Assembly (NCBI GenBank): GCA_003952965.2
Contig: CM025851.1
Span: 20,460,822-20,524,821 of the forward strand
Length of the DNA: 64,000 bases
Origin: Morella rubra
Lineage: Eukaryota > Streptophyta > Magnoliopsida > Fagales > Myricaceae
Reading direction: 5' to 3'
Shown here: positions 46,300-61,800 of the stretch, in pieces
Numbering within the stretch: the stretch's first letter is position 1
How the letters are laid out: each line of letters begins with the position of its first letter
Notes under the pieces: model-generated
The model's database searches: none
Told to the model about the DNA's origin: nothing
The model's input: only the letters and a program-made list of their open reading frames with translations
Program-made: the position numbers and the translations under genes

Positions 46300-46975
46300 C
46301 CTAGGTCAGATTTTTAGGGTTTAGCATTCATCAAGGTATGATCCAACCCATTGATAGATCCATTTAGTTTGCTGAAAAATTCACTGATATTATCATGGAT
46401 AAAACTCAGCTCCAGCAGTTTCTAGGTTCCTCTAATTATGTTGCTGAATTTTACCAAAATCTTCGTTAACAATGTAAACCATTCATTGGACACAAATACA
46501 AACCTCGCTGATCCAAAAAATCAAGTCACATGTTAAGACATTCCTTTGTCTTGGCATTCCTTCTCCAAACTCTTTTAAGATCATTGAGAGAGATGCCTTC
46601 AAACTTGGTTATGGTGGCATTCTTGAATAGAAAATCAAGTATGATTCCCTTGAATAGATTGTTCGTTATTATTCAGGCAGTTGGCATCCTGCTCAGTAGA
46701 ATTATAGTACTATTAGAAAGGAAATTTTGTCTATAATACTATCCATTAGTACATTTCAAGAAGATTTGCTTAATCAAAGGTTTCTAGTTAGAGTTGATTG
46801 CAAAAGTACAAAATTTATTTTAGAAAAAGATGTTCAAAATATTGCATCCAAACAGATTTTTGCTCAATGACAATCTATTTTAAGTATTTTTGAATTTGAT
46901 ATTGATATTCAATATATCCAAGGAAGCCAAAATAGTATCCCTGACTTCCTTACCCGTGAATTCTTTAGGCTAAAA
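46300..46975 (+). pseudogene. Caulimovirid connection and RNase H region
   Basis: Broken frames continue in the order expected after RT, with an RNase H-like stretch at about 46580-46960 that ends where the inverted-repeat element begins. Stops at several points (for example near 46470, 46628 and 46698) rule out function. Confidence 0.6.
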
Positions 46976-48015
46976 TATTACACGTGCCCCTGTGGTATAG
47001 ACTTTTCCTGAATATGCCCCAAGGGTTCATTTTGTTATCCCGCTGCCCTGTGGTGATGTGCATTTTCTAAAAATATCCCTTCGTCTATAATCCATTTGCA
47101 AATTAACAGAATTTGTTGACCTGTCAAAAAATTACACGTAATGGCCAATATAAATAGGACAAGTGTTCAATTTGCTGACTGGGCATATATCCCTGTGGTT
47201 CCTATACACTCCACGCTGTCAACAATTTTCTCATTCCGAAATAGATGTTGAGAGAGTGAGAGAGAGAGGGACTTGAACATTGCTGGGCTGGAAATAGATG
47301 AAGAGGAAATACCTAGCAACAAGACCAATAGAAATCCCAACTCCAAATCCACAAAGACCCAGGATCATATTGAAGAAACCCATCTCAAATCTACTCCCAA
47401 AAGGCAAAAAAAAAATTCTAGCGTACCGTAAAACTCCCAAATCCCAACTGTCTCGCTCTTTACCTCTTATCCACTCAGGAAAGTCCAGAAAAAGAATTAA
47501 AGAAGAAAAGCATTGCCCATCTCCTCACGTTCTTCTCTGATCAACAAATAAAAAAATAATAACAGAGCAATAAATCGGAGATCAAATCAAAATAAATGAA
47601 TGTTATAACATATTTATCCTTGTCGGGATTCAAATGGAAAGAGGAAGGTGAACAGGTTGGTGGCCGTTGGCTACGAAAAGGTGACGGAGAGACAAGGCAA
47701 GGCAAAGCCCTAGTGCATTGTTGCAGAATCCTAATCGGCATTTTTAGAAACACTAACAATGCACTAGGGATGATGGAAACCTGCAAATTCAACTTGATAG
47801 CAACGACAGAGAGAACTTCAACAAGCTAGGGGAAAGGCAAGAGGTTAGGGTTCGAGTGATTTAGGGAAATGTTTGTGAGGGTTTGAGTGAAAGGGGAAGT
47901 GACGTGGCAGGGGTATTTTTAGCATGAAAATTTTGTTGACAGCGTGGAGTGTATAGGAACCACAGGAATATATGCCCAGTCAGCAAATTGAACACGTGTC
48001 CTCTTTATATTGGCC
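46976..48015 (-). mobile_element. Pack-MULE-like element with 82-bp inverted repeats
   Basis: Arms 47143-47223 and 47934-48015 are near-perfect inverted copies (one reads GGCCAATATAAATAGGACAA, the other the reverse complement with a few changes). The enclosed 710 bp includes a minus-strand first-exon-like piece of a synaptotagmin gene. Long terminal repeats plus captured gene sequence fit Mutator-like Pack-MULEs. The sequence 46976-47142 is an extra left part containing ATTACACGTGCCCCTGTGGT. The possible 9-bp flanks AGGCTAAAA and AAACTAAAA differ at two bases, so the outer borders are tentative. The viral frame resumes to the right. Confidence 0.68.
47273..47383 (-). pseudogene. Captured synaptotagmin (SYT1-type) first-exon fragment
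   Basis: From the ATG at 47383 the minus strand encodes 37 residues beginning MGFFNMILGLCGFGVGIS and continuing to a YFLFIYFQPSNVQ ending. This closely resembles, from memory, the N-terminal membrane anchor of plant synaptotagmins SYT1-SYT3 (extended-synaptotagmin proteins of ER-plasma membrane contact sites). The similarity stops at NVQ, directly followed by GTCCCTCTCTC, so the break may be the exon's splice donor. Upstream, 47384-47540 may be the donor gene's 5' leader. No SMP or C2 domain is present, so it cannot make a synaptotagmin. Confidence 0.72.
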
Positions 48016-48700
48016 CTAAACTAAAAGGAAAAGAGCCTGCCAAGTCAACCCAATCTACTACACCAAAGCCCAAGTTATCTCCTGAACAAATTGTCCTTCG
48101 CCTAGGTCATGTAGTCACATATGAGCCAAACCCTAGTTCTCTGCTAACTATGTTAACATATTCCATATTTTCTATGGCCAAAGTCAAACCGAAGTCCTCT
48201 TTAGCCTTAGTAACCCAAGCTAGCCAACCATCTTTTGCGTCTGCATTAGCTTTTGCAAGCATTCCATACCTAGTCATTGAGTCCCAGTCTCTGGTTAATA
48301 GACTACAAATTACTAAAAGTCAAATGAGTTATGTTCAACCCAACCATTCCCCCTTTCCTGCTCAAAGCTTATACCAGCAACATTTTCTGTATCGAACCTC
48401 GCCATAATCATTTAATTGATACATAACAAGTCACGAAGTTCCACGGAAAAAATCAAGATAAAGAATTGTTGCTTCACGTCCAAATTGCAAACTTAGTCAG
48501 TTCTTACTTGCCTCCTAAATGGCATTTTATCCCAGACCATCCATTCAAGTCAATTAGTTACTACAAAATAATTTTGCTTTTTACTAAGTCAGTCAAGATC
48601 GATCCTATATTTGATAAGTTCGATCTCTCCCAAAAAAATTCATTTTTCATAAACATTTGATTTTAAAAATCATATCTTGCCAAGAAAGGGGATCACACCC
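48016..48700 (+). pseudogene. Caulimovirid C-terminal region fragment
   Basis: An open stretch from about 48020 to 48404, rich in Ser, Pro and Lys, follows the inverted-repeat element, with a second frame from 48466 to 48660. It continues the viral gene order after RNase H. Domain identity is not certain. The insertion of the LTR at 48704 interrupts it. Confidence 0.45.
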
Positions 48701-48755
48701 ATTTGTTGACTTTTGTTCACAATCGATATTTTCATGATTTCAATAAATGGATTAA

Positions 48756-48977
48756 GGCATGTTCGTTTTGGTAAAATTTTAAGAATTTTAAGTATAGTGT
48801 GAATATTTAGGTGATGTTAGAGTTTTATTGGCATGCGTGAAGAAGTTGTTGAGTTATATTGATGTTTGTAAAAAAGTAATGTTGAGTTGTATTGGTATAC
48901 GTGTAGGAGTAATGTTGGGATTGTAAGTTTAGAAAGTTGGATTCAAATTCTAAAATTTTCATCCAAACGAATATGCC
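48756..48977. mobile_element. PIF/Harbinger MITE within the LTR
   Basis: The ends GGCATGTTCGTTTTGG and, in reverse, GGCATATTCGTTTGG are inverted repeats. TAA flanks both sides (48753-48755 and 48978-48980). The related LTR at 31696-32914 lacks this 222-bp segment at the matching place (near 32870), which confirms it as an insertion. Confidence 0.8.
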
Positions 48978-50026
48978 TAAGTTTACAAAATGGACATTTT
49001 CAAAGACAAATACATTTTTATCAAAGAGCTAAAGACAAGAAGATTGAAAATTATGAAGATGCAATGAGATCAAAAGTGAAGATTAAAGACTATAGGGTAT
49101 AATATTTTAGCTCTTGTTTCACTTTTGATAAAGTTTTGAATCACACACTGTATATTTTTCAAAACCAAGCATAAATCTTTTTATCTCAAGTTTGGTAAAT
49201 AAAATATGTCTCAAAGTATTTTTAAATCATATCTTTATAACCCAAATCTCTTTTGTATCCCTGAGGAGTTAGGTTTTGAGATAGGGTCATAAAATAGTTA
49301 AAATTGCGATTCAAAATCACTAAGGGCTGCATTTTTAGATATAACGGTCGACCCAATATTGACCGCTTTATGTAGCGGTCGACCGGAACAATTTTTCAAA
49401 CATCAGCGCGCCTGCATTTATGACCGTTGGGACAATGGACACCTATAGCGGTTGATCAGTAAAACTAGAGTTTTGACAGACTCAACCCAAAGGCTAGAAT
49501 AGGCCTGATCACTAGTATCGACGGTATGTTGGTTAATTGACATTACCGCTGGTACCAACATCGTGCACCTACACCCAACGACTGGTGACGGTGAGCAAAA
49601 TTCCCTCTTAGCAGGGATTATATATATATATATCAAATTACGTCATTTCTTTTAGTAACTTTAAAACTGACGTTATAAGTTTATAACATAATCCTACGGT
49701 CCTAGCCTTTTTCTCCTATCACTTAGCTTTCTTGCCTCTCTCTCTTGAGCCGCACAACGCGCACTCCCTCTATGCAGCAAGCAACGGCTACAACCTCTCT
49801 CAGTCTCTCTTCCCTTATGTAATGATAGGCCGCTAGCAACTCTATCGCTCTCTCTCTCTTTCTTCCCCCCTCCCCTACATTTTGTTGTGCTTTGATATTA
49901 TATTTGCAATTTGGTTGCGATTTGTTGGGTTTATGGAATTTCATATTTGGAAATTTTTTTGCTATAGATTTGTTAAGTTGTTTATGATTTGCTATTGATT
50001 TGCTCTTAATTATTCGATTTGGTTGT

Positions 50027-51344
50027 TGAGAGAGCAAAAACAACCCAAAAGGGGGGGTGAATTGAGTTTTATAAAAAACTTTTAACCTTTTTCTTATAAA
50101 ACCGAATTTGCAAAGATCCCCTTTTTCTTTTTCTAAAGAGCAAGAGAGTAGATCTAAACAATCAAGGACTATAACGAAGAATAAAAGGAATAGTTAAAGA
50201 AGCACAATAAATAGATATCAACAATAAATAGAGATAAGGGTAGAGAGATGAACACCGTGACTTTTAGGTGGTTCGGCCAACACTTGCCTACGTCCACCCC
50301 CAAGGCTATTGACTTCCTTGGGCTTTCTTCACTATCTTCAAATAGGAAGTACACCTTAGCTTCTCTCGGGTGCTAAGGAACCTTTACAAAGTGTTTTTGA
50401 GCTTACACTTTAACTCACTCTCACAAATCCCCACAACCTAGAGGATTTCTTCTACCAACAAGTAGGACAAGTGTTTTCCCAAACACTCTCGTGTTTTTCA
50501 AGAATGGGTACAAAGGGAATCTTAGTAAAAGCTCTTTAAGCTGAATAAACAAGTATGAAGTACTGGTGTGCAAAGAGACAAGATTCACAAAGAAAGCAAT
50601 AGTATTTGCAGGTGGGAGTACGAGCTTTCTTGGTTGGTGGAGCTTCTTTCTTCTTCAAAGCTTTTTCTCTCTCTAGAAATTAGGGCAAGAGTTAATAGCG
50701 CACACGTCCACCGTTTCTCTCTCCATCTTCTTCTATTTAAAGCTCCTAGGGCACCAAGGGTCTTCTTGTAAAGTTTGAGTGCCGTTGGAGGTCATTTAAG
50801 ACCATTTGGATACTTTTTGGATGAGTTGACGTTGCTCCAGGATTTCTGCAAAATCGTGCAATGTGTCGACACATTGATGGTATGTGCTGACACATTAAAA
50901 TTTGGCCTGAAAACAACCTCTCGGGTGTTAGTTCAATGTGTCGACACTATGGCTCAATGTGTCGACACTTCCAACACTTAGTCAAAAAATATTTCGAATA
51001 ACCTAAAAAACAAACTCTCGGGTAGTAGTTCAATGTGTCGACACTTATGGTCCAATGTGTCGACACTTCCAACACTTAGACAAAAAATTGTTCTTTAACA
51101 ACAACTACCCCAATTCAATAAATCTAAAAAAAAACTTACAATATAAAAGATGATCAATTAGCAAGTGTAATGATGATCAAGTATGCTTGGAGACATTTAA
51201 AATAAGGAAACCTTGATACTCTCAAAATATAATTTTCTTGAAAAGAAATTTCAATGTAAAATCTAATAGTCTTGAATAAGTATGAAAACTTTGTTATCAT
51301 CAAAACCAAAATAGATTGATTGTAAGAACAACCTTGGGCTAACA
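50027..51344 (-). mobile_element. Copia-type (SIRE-like) solo LTR nested in another
   Basis: GTTGT flanks both ends (50022-50026 and 51345-51349). Read on the minus strand it runs TGTTAGCCCAAGGTTGTTCT to GGGTTGTTTTTGCTCTCTCA. It shares GGGGGGTGAATTGAGTTTT, GGTGGTTCGGCC and CTTGGGCTAACA phrases with the LTR at 39203-40446. A TATA-like TTTAAATAG lies near 50737-50745. Six TGTGTCGACA-type palindromes occur at 50861-51070, upstream of that TATA on the minus strand. Confidence 0.9.
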
Positions 51345-52182
51345 GTTGTGATTTTTTTTTTTTTTTGTGATTTTTGTGATAACTGGTGTAGGTGGCAGTA
51401 ACCACTATCGCCACTGTTAGGGGTAGGTTTCCTCCCTTAACGGTGGTAGGGGCGGTGGTGGTGGAGGGCATAACCCTAGGCTAGAATGACTATTTTTGCT
51501 TGGAGGCTTATATATAGACCACTTGAAGCTTGCAAAACGTAAGGAGAATGACCATATATTATTTCTATAGCTTGAGAAAGATCAAAAACTTTCTTACTCA
51601 TATTTCACATATTATTCACACAAATTACAATTTTTTTTTATCCTTGTCATTGTGTGAAGCAAAGAGATAGAGTTCTTTATTTTCTTATCCACTATTTGAG
51701 AAAGTTAGATTCTTGTATCTCTTCATTCTAAAAGATGTGATTCTTTTAGTGAGGTTGTTCATTAGAAAAGAATCTTAGAGAAAGTATATCTCAAGCTTGG
51801 TTAGGTTGTGAGTATTAGCTTGAAAAACCACTTGGGTTGTGAGTGTTGATTTTGAAAAAATACTTGTAACGTTCTTTAGCACCCGGAAGCTAGAGTGTAC
51901 ACTATTAGAATGATAGTGGAGAAAACCTCAAGGCTTGGAAAGAAACTTGAGATGGATGTAGGCAGGGTTTGCCAAACTACCTAAAAATCATTGTGTTTGC
52001 TTTTTCTAACCCTACTCTTTACATTCAGCACTTCTATATTTGTTGTCATAATATTTGCTTAATGTTTGTGCTACATTAGTTTTTATTCTACAAACACGTT
52101 TTTTGGGGGTTAAAACTGAAAAAGTTTAGAAACTCAATTCACCCCCCTCTTGGGTTGCCTTAATCCTAGGAATTTCACCATT

Positions 52183-53110
52183 AGCCTTGCAAGATCCTCC
52201 TAGTCATCCCCTCTCGTTCAGCTAATATGACTATATAGAAGCATGTTCAAGAGTTTTATTCTACTAAAATGAGTCTTTTACTCATTCTTGGTTCCTCAAT
52301 TTTGATAACCATTTTATTAGTCAATTTCCTTATTGGTTTCACCATTGGTGGGAAAGGTTTGGTTCGATCCCTGAAATCTTCCCTGAACCTCTCCTGAATG
52401 CAATGCAGATATATTCTTCTCGCTACAAGGTCAATAGTCATCACAGTCAGTTTACAGTCATTTCCCTATTCTCTAAAAAATACAAAGTTCCATATATCTT
52501 AAAATGGGAATAATATATGCACCCGCAAATTTTATATCAAATGGTGGGACAAATTTAAATTTGACGGCATCATTTCCCAAGTCATGCAAGAATTCTCTCC
52601 TCAAAAGGAAATATCTCAATTTATGGTAGATAAGGCCAACCTCCAAATAGTTGTGGTATCCACCATGGCTCAAGTCAAGAACAAAGAAGATCTTCAAGAT
52701 CTTTACACCCAGTGACAACTCCAAGTCAGCCAGATCAGTGGACAGAATGAGCACTCCCCGGCCTCATCTTCCTCGTCTTCTACAAGTTAAGTCAAGCTAG
52801 ACCAATACTTGGACCCATTATTCCAAGATAGTCAAGGATAAGTTTTGATGAACCTCGAGGTTTTCAACCCCTCAGAATTAAGGAACTGGGAACCAGGTCA
52901 TCTAGAAAATCTACTTACAGTATTCCACCAAGCCTCAATGAGTCTATTCAAAGAGACCTCGATCTTAAACTTAAAGGAGTCTAAGATAGTTCCCAGGTAA
53001 GCACTCCCTTATATTTCACCAAGTCTCAACTCTTTGATAGAGCAACTGTGGAAGAAGAAGAGCAAGACTCTCCTACTCAGACAAATTTGTCGACCCACAT
53101 TTAGAAAAAA
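52183..53110 (+). pseudogene. Caulimovirid accessory or movement-like region
   Basis: After the LTR, + strand frames with the same composition as the viral remnant continue: an aromatic-rich piece (52255-52500), a lysine/acid-rich piece to about 52790 ending in a Ser run, then a second gene-like stretch (52840-53100). Stops are frequent (near 52395, 52712 and 53100). Viral origin is inferred from continuity across the LTR target site. The exact domain is unknown. Confidence 0.42.
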
Positions 53111-53144
53111 GAACCCAATATAGGGACTATATATATATATATAT

Positions 53145-53270
53145 TTCAATACATCGTTTATATAGATGATGTACTCATCTTCTCCAAGTCAATAGAAGAA
53201 CACTAGTTTAGTTGTTTCTAGATGTTATCAAGTCAAGTGGTTTAGTTGTTTCAGCCCCCAAGATTAGAAG
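53145..53270 (+). repeat. Second copy of the viral RT motif region
   Basis: About 125 bp here repeat 46166-46290, including YIDD and the following CTCATCTTCTCCAAGTCAAT, with a local scramble (GTTTAGTTGTTTC occurs twice). It follows a TA microsatellite at about 53130-53144. The next bases (53300-53345) resemble 41240-41262, so segments from both ends of the remnant are rejoined here. Confidence 0.75.
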
Positions 53271-53984
53271 AAGAATTAGCCCTTAATAAAGTAATTCAAA
53301 TACTAAGCGATTTAGTAACCAACGACCCTAAGTCAGATAAGAAACATATATAAATATTCATTTATAAAACCAAAACAGGAAAAGTCAATATGAGGGCTGC
53401 ACGTGTTTGGTCACGTCCACATTATATAAAACGTGTTTTAGAGTTACGAACAACGTACAACTAATGCACAATGACCAAAACAAAAGAATAACAAGTGTTT
53501 GATGGAGTGCGTGTCATGAGAAGCACAAACAACATATAGATAAGATTCAAAGTCCTTTTCAAACTATTTTGTGCAAGTTTGCCAGGTGCACAAGATAGTG
53601 AAAGATTAGATTATAAAGGACTCCACCCGATTAATCAATGCCCCCCATTTCAGATTCTCTTTTTAGTTTACCATCTGAACAAGCTAGGGCAAGATTAGAA
53701 AGGACTCCACTCAAATCAACGTGTATACTTTTGCAATAAATAATTATAAAACAGAATAAGTTCTTTATGAGGATAAATACAATTTTTTAATTGACTTATA
53801 TAACAAATAATTAAAAAAAAAAGAGGATAAATACAATTTTTTACCCATCAATTATAAAGGGTTTGACACATTGCACTCTAAACTATCCACTTTGACACAT
53901 TGTATCCTCTATTACCAATCTTAGACACTTTTTGCCTTCCGTCAAATGTTTAGACCAAAATGATGATAATGCCTTGATCCACCA

Positions 53985-54270
53985 CTCTGCATATGTTTGG
54001 GAAATTGTTGTCAATTCATGAAGTCATTAAGGTCATTATTGTCATTTTGGTTCGCGTATGTTGAGGATATTGTTGTCAATTCATGAATTCATAAAGTCAT
54101 TAAGGTCATTATTGTCATTTTGGTTCGTGTATACTGAGGATATTGTTGTTAATTCATTAAGTCATTAAGGTCATTATTGTCATTTCAGTTCGCGTATGCT
54201 GAGGATATTGTTGTCAATTCATTAAGTCATTAAGGTCATCATTGTCATTTTGGTAGTTGGAGGACATTAT
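53985..54270. repeat. Minisatellite of about 66-73 bp, four copies
   Basis: Head-to-tail copies start near 54005, 54070, 54143 and 54209. Each contains ATTGTTGTCAATTCAT and CATTAAGGTCATTATTGTCA. It sits inside a region with GACACATTG phrases resembling a decayed Mutator-type MITE (53850-54370). It is non-coding. Confidence 0.85.
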
Positions 54271-54379
54271 CATCATTTCGGTGTGAAACTTTGACAAGCG
54301 TGCCAATGTGTCTGACATTGGTAGTTGTAATGTGTAATGCGTTAAAATTAGTAGTTTATGATACAAAGTGCCAAGCTCT

Positions 54380-59287
<4,908 letters not shown>

Positions 59288-59461
59288 TATTAGTAAACCG
59301 AGTATGCTGAACTATCATTAAATTAGTTACAAAATACGTTAACAAGAAGTCTGGTAGCTGTTAACTTTTTCTTCTTCTTTTAGTCTGTATATAAACAGAG
59401 CTATGTAACAGAGCATTCTCACGTCAGTACAATTGCACATTTCCAATCTCAATTCTTAATA
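59288..59461 (+). repeat. 5' LTR of the second copia element
   Basis: About 174 bp, TATTAGTAAACCGAG to CTCAATTCTTAATA, with a TATA-like TGTATATAAACAG at about 59387-59399. The usual leading TG reads TA in both LTRs. Confidence 0.75.
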
Positions 59462-59545
59462 TGGTATTAGAGCAAAGTTTCTTTTCTCTCTACATTTTAT
59501 CTCGATTCAATCTGTTTCCTTTCCCATGAGTTAAGTGGTTTGATT

Positions 59546-60480
59546 ATGGCTGAAACGGTGAATCCTCAACCTTCGATCGTTGTTACGTATACGACGAAGA
59601 AGATGGCTGAATCTGATCCATGAAGCCCTTACTATCTACATTCAGGTGATCATCCTGGATTGCTTCTTGCTTCACAGCCTTTCACAAACTGTAATTACCA
59701 TTCCTGGTCTAGATTATGTTCCTTGCTTTAAAAGTAAAAAATAAGCTAGGTTTCATCAAGGGATCTTTGAAACAACCTGATGAATCAGACAATTTGTTCA
59801 TTCCTTGGAATCGTTGTGATACAATGATTTATCATGGATCCTTAATTCACTGTCAAAGGACATTGCAACTAGTGTCATTTGCATGAACTCTGCACATGAA
59901 ATCTGGAAAGAACTTCATGAACATTTTTCACAGAGTGATGGACCTTTGATTTTTTGACTCCAAGCATCTATTGCTAATTTGAAACAAGATCAGTTAGATG
60001 TGACTAGCTACTATACTAAATTGAAGATCTATTAGGAGAAATTGACGAATTATCAGCCACTGCCTGATTGTCAATATTTCGGTATTAGATCTTTTGTTGG
60101 ATACTATCAAAAGAATTGCACTATGAAGTTTTTGATGGGGATTAATCCTAACTATGCTGCATTTGAGGACAAATCTTGATGATGGATCCATTGCCAACTA
60201 TCAATAAGGTATTTTTCTTAGTATTACAGCAAGAGAGGCAACGTGGTTTATATGATACACATTCAACTGTGGAGTTAGTATCATTGGTAGCCAGCAGATC
60301 AGATTATCAGTCGAAAAAGTCCGGACCTCTTTGCAACCATTGTGGCATTCTTGGATACATAGCTGAAAGAGTGTTATAAGCTTACATTTATCCTCCTAGA
60401 CTCAAGTTCATAGACAAATCAAAGCCTGTTGTTCAAGCTCACATGACACAAAGTTCAGAGACTAATCCAAGACCACCTGT
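59546..60480 (+). pseudogene. Copia gag pseudogene
   Basis: The ATG at 59546 starts MAETVNPQPSIVV, followed across stops by a copia gag N-terminal signature (YYLHSGDHPGLLLAS and YHSWSR). The zinc knuckle at about 60330-60372 reads CNHCGILGYIAERV, with the histidine and last cysteine replaced by Tyr and Val. Frame breaks are frequent, for example near 59622, 59745 and 60378. Confidence 0.75.
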
Positions 60481-60553
60481 GGCTTTTCCTTTTACTCGAG
60501 AGTAATGCAATCAACTCATTGCACTTCTTCAACCATCTCATTCATTTATAAAT

Positions 60554-61048
60554 ATGGTTTTATCTCCCAATTTCACAGGTGATTTCAATGCTTGTCTAGT
60601 TCCAATATTACTTCTAATATTGATCATTCTTGGATTTATAGATTATGGTACAACCGACCATATGGTACGCTCAGTAAATTTTCTTACACGAATCACTTAT
60701 TGTGTTAATAGTTCAGTTAAGCTACCTAATGCTGATTGTGTTCCCATCATTCATATTGGAGAAGTGCAACTCTCAGCAAGTACTATCTTGACTGATGTAA
60801 TGTGTATTTCATCTTTTTCATTCAATTTGCTTTCGGTTAGTAAGCTGGCCAGTAATGATCACTGTTGTGTTGCTTTCGTTGCGAATCACTGCTTTCTACA
60901 AGACCTAATAACATGGAAGACGATTGGGATGAGTGAGCTAAGAGGTGGTTGTACTATCTGTTACCTACATTTTCACCATTTTTCTCCTATGTCAATAATT
61001 GTTTCAATGCTGCCAAAACAGATGTCAATCTATGGCATCTTAGATTAG
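60554..61048 (+). pseudogene. Copia protease/pre-integrase remnant
   Basis: A 164-codon open piece contains IDYGTTDHMVRS, where the protease DSGA-type motif is altered, and SSFSFNLLSVSKLASNDHCC, typical of the stretch between protease and the integrase zinc region. It then runs out near 61048. The pre-integrase continues in broken form to about 61200. Confidence 0.72.
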
Positions 61049-61199
61049 GCATCCTTCAATAACTAGAATGTCATTTCTTCAATTTTATATTGATGAAATT
61101 TCTGTTGACAATTTTCAACCTTGTAATACTTGTCCTCTTGCTAAACAAAAGAGGCTTTCATTTCCTCATAGTATCAATAAAACTGAGCTTCCTTTTTAG

Positions 61200-61620
61200 C
61201 TCATTCATGCTATATTTGGGGTCCTATGGCTAATTCTACTTTAGATGGTTTCAAATATTTTTTATCCATTGTGGATGACTATTCCCGTTCAACTTGGATA
61301 TATTTGATGAAATCAAAATCTGAAGTTCGTACCCTTTTACAATCCTTCTTTATCACTGTTGAAACTCAATATTTAGCTAAAATCAAAGCCATTCGTATTG
61401 ACAATGGTTCTAAATTTTTCATAAAGGATTTTATGCTTCTAAGGGAGTAGTTCATTAACATAGTTGTGTTGAAACTCCACAACAAAATTCTATTGTGGAG
61501 CGTAAACATCAACATATATTGAATGTGGCTCCATCCCTTATGTTTCAAGCTAATCTCCCTATACATTTTTGGGGAGATAGCATCTTAACTGATGTTTATC
61601 TTATAAACAGACTACAAAGC
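61200..61620 (+). pseudogene. Copia integrase core remnant
   Basis: The frame at 61226-61450 encodes the rve integrase core with YFLSIVDDYSRSTWIY and IRIDNGSKF, holding the first two catalytic aspartates. A stop at 61448 and further breaks follow. The third catalytic residue and the integrase C-terminus are not traceable. Confidence 0.8.
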
Positions 61621-61800
61621 ATATAGAGCTTGATTTTCATACTATACGAGAGAAGATACAAGCAGGGTTCATTTGTGTGTTACATATTAACACTAAACAT
61701 CATATTGCTAATGTATTGACTAAAGCTTTGGGTCTAGCTCAATTCAATCATTTGATAGGCAAGATGAGATTAACTAGCATATATAATCCATCTTGAGGGG
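61620..61800 (+). pseudogene. Copia RNase H C-terminal remnant
   Basis: The frame from about 61650 reads REKIQAGFICVLHINTKHHI then LTKALGLAQFNHLIGKM, the family's conserved end, closing at the TGA just before the purine tract. It is joined directly to integrase sequence, so about 1.5-2 kb of reverse transcriptase is missing. Confidence 0.75.

Larger units (their letters stand above)
48704..52177 (+). mobile_element. Copia-type (SIRE-like) solo LTR interrupted by another solo LTR
   Basis: Starts TGTTGACTTTTGTTCACAAT and ends CCTTAATCCTAGGAATTTCA. CCATT flanks both ends (48699-48703 and 52178-52182). Removal of the insert 50027-51344 and one copy of its duplication leaves about 2.15 kb. A TATA-like CTTATATATAGACC is at about 51508-51517. 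Two CGGTCGACC palindromes lie at 49345 and 49377. It is the same family as the minus-strand LTR at about 31696-32914. Its insertion is in the viral remnant. No coding region. Confidence 0.87.
41110..53350 (+). mobile_element. Endogenous caulimovirid (plant pararetrovirus) remnant, heavily rearranged
   Basis: In + strand order the remnant shows pieces of a caulimovirid-type genome: a capsid-region fragment, a CCHC knuckle, an aspartic protease motif, a reverse transcriptase with YIDD, an RNase H region, and C-terminal plus movement-like or accessory-protein stretches. No LTR flanks the set, which argues against an ordinary gypsy element. The pieces are broken by stops, frameshifts and five later insertions (41594-43430, 43627-43942, 46976-48015 and the nested pair 48704-52177). 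It cannot encode a working virus. Family placement is from motif order and recollection of plant endogenous pararetroviruses. The genus is not fixed. Confidence 0.72.

Noticed and set aside
46976..48024. 9-bp target duplication for the inverted-repeat element (AGGCTAAAA and AAACTAAAA)
   Set aside because: Two mismatches, and the left site lies 167 bp outside the inverted arm, so it is mentioned as tentative only and not used to fix borders.
51396..51476. GGTGGTAGGGGCGGTGGTGG run as a possible glycine-rich gene fragment
   Set aside because: It lies within the right half of the + strand solo LTR, and no frame of length is supported.
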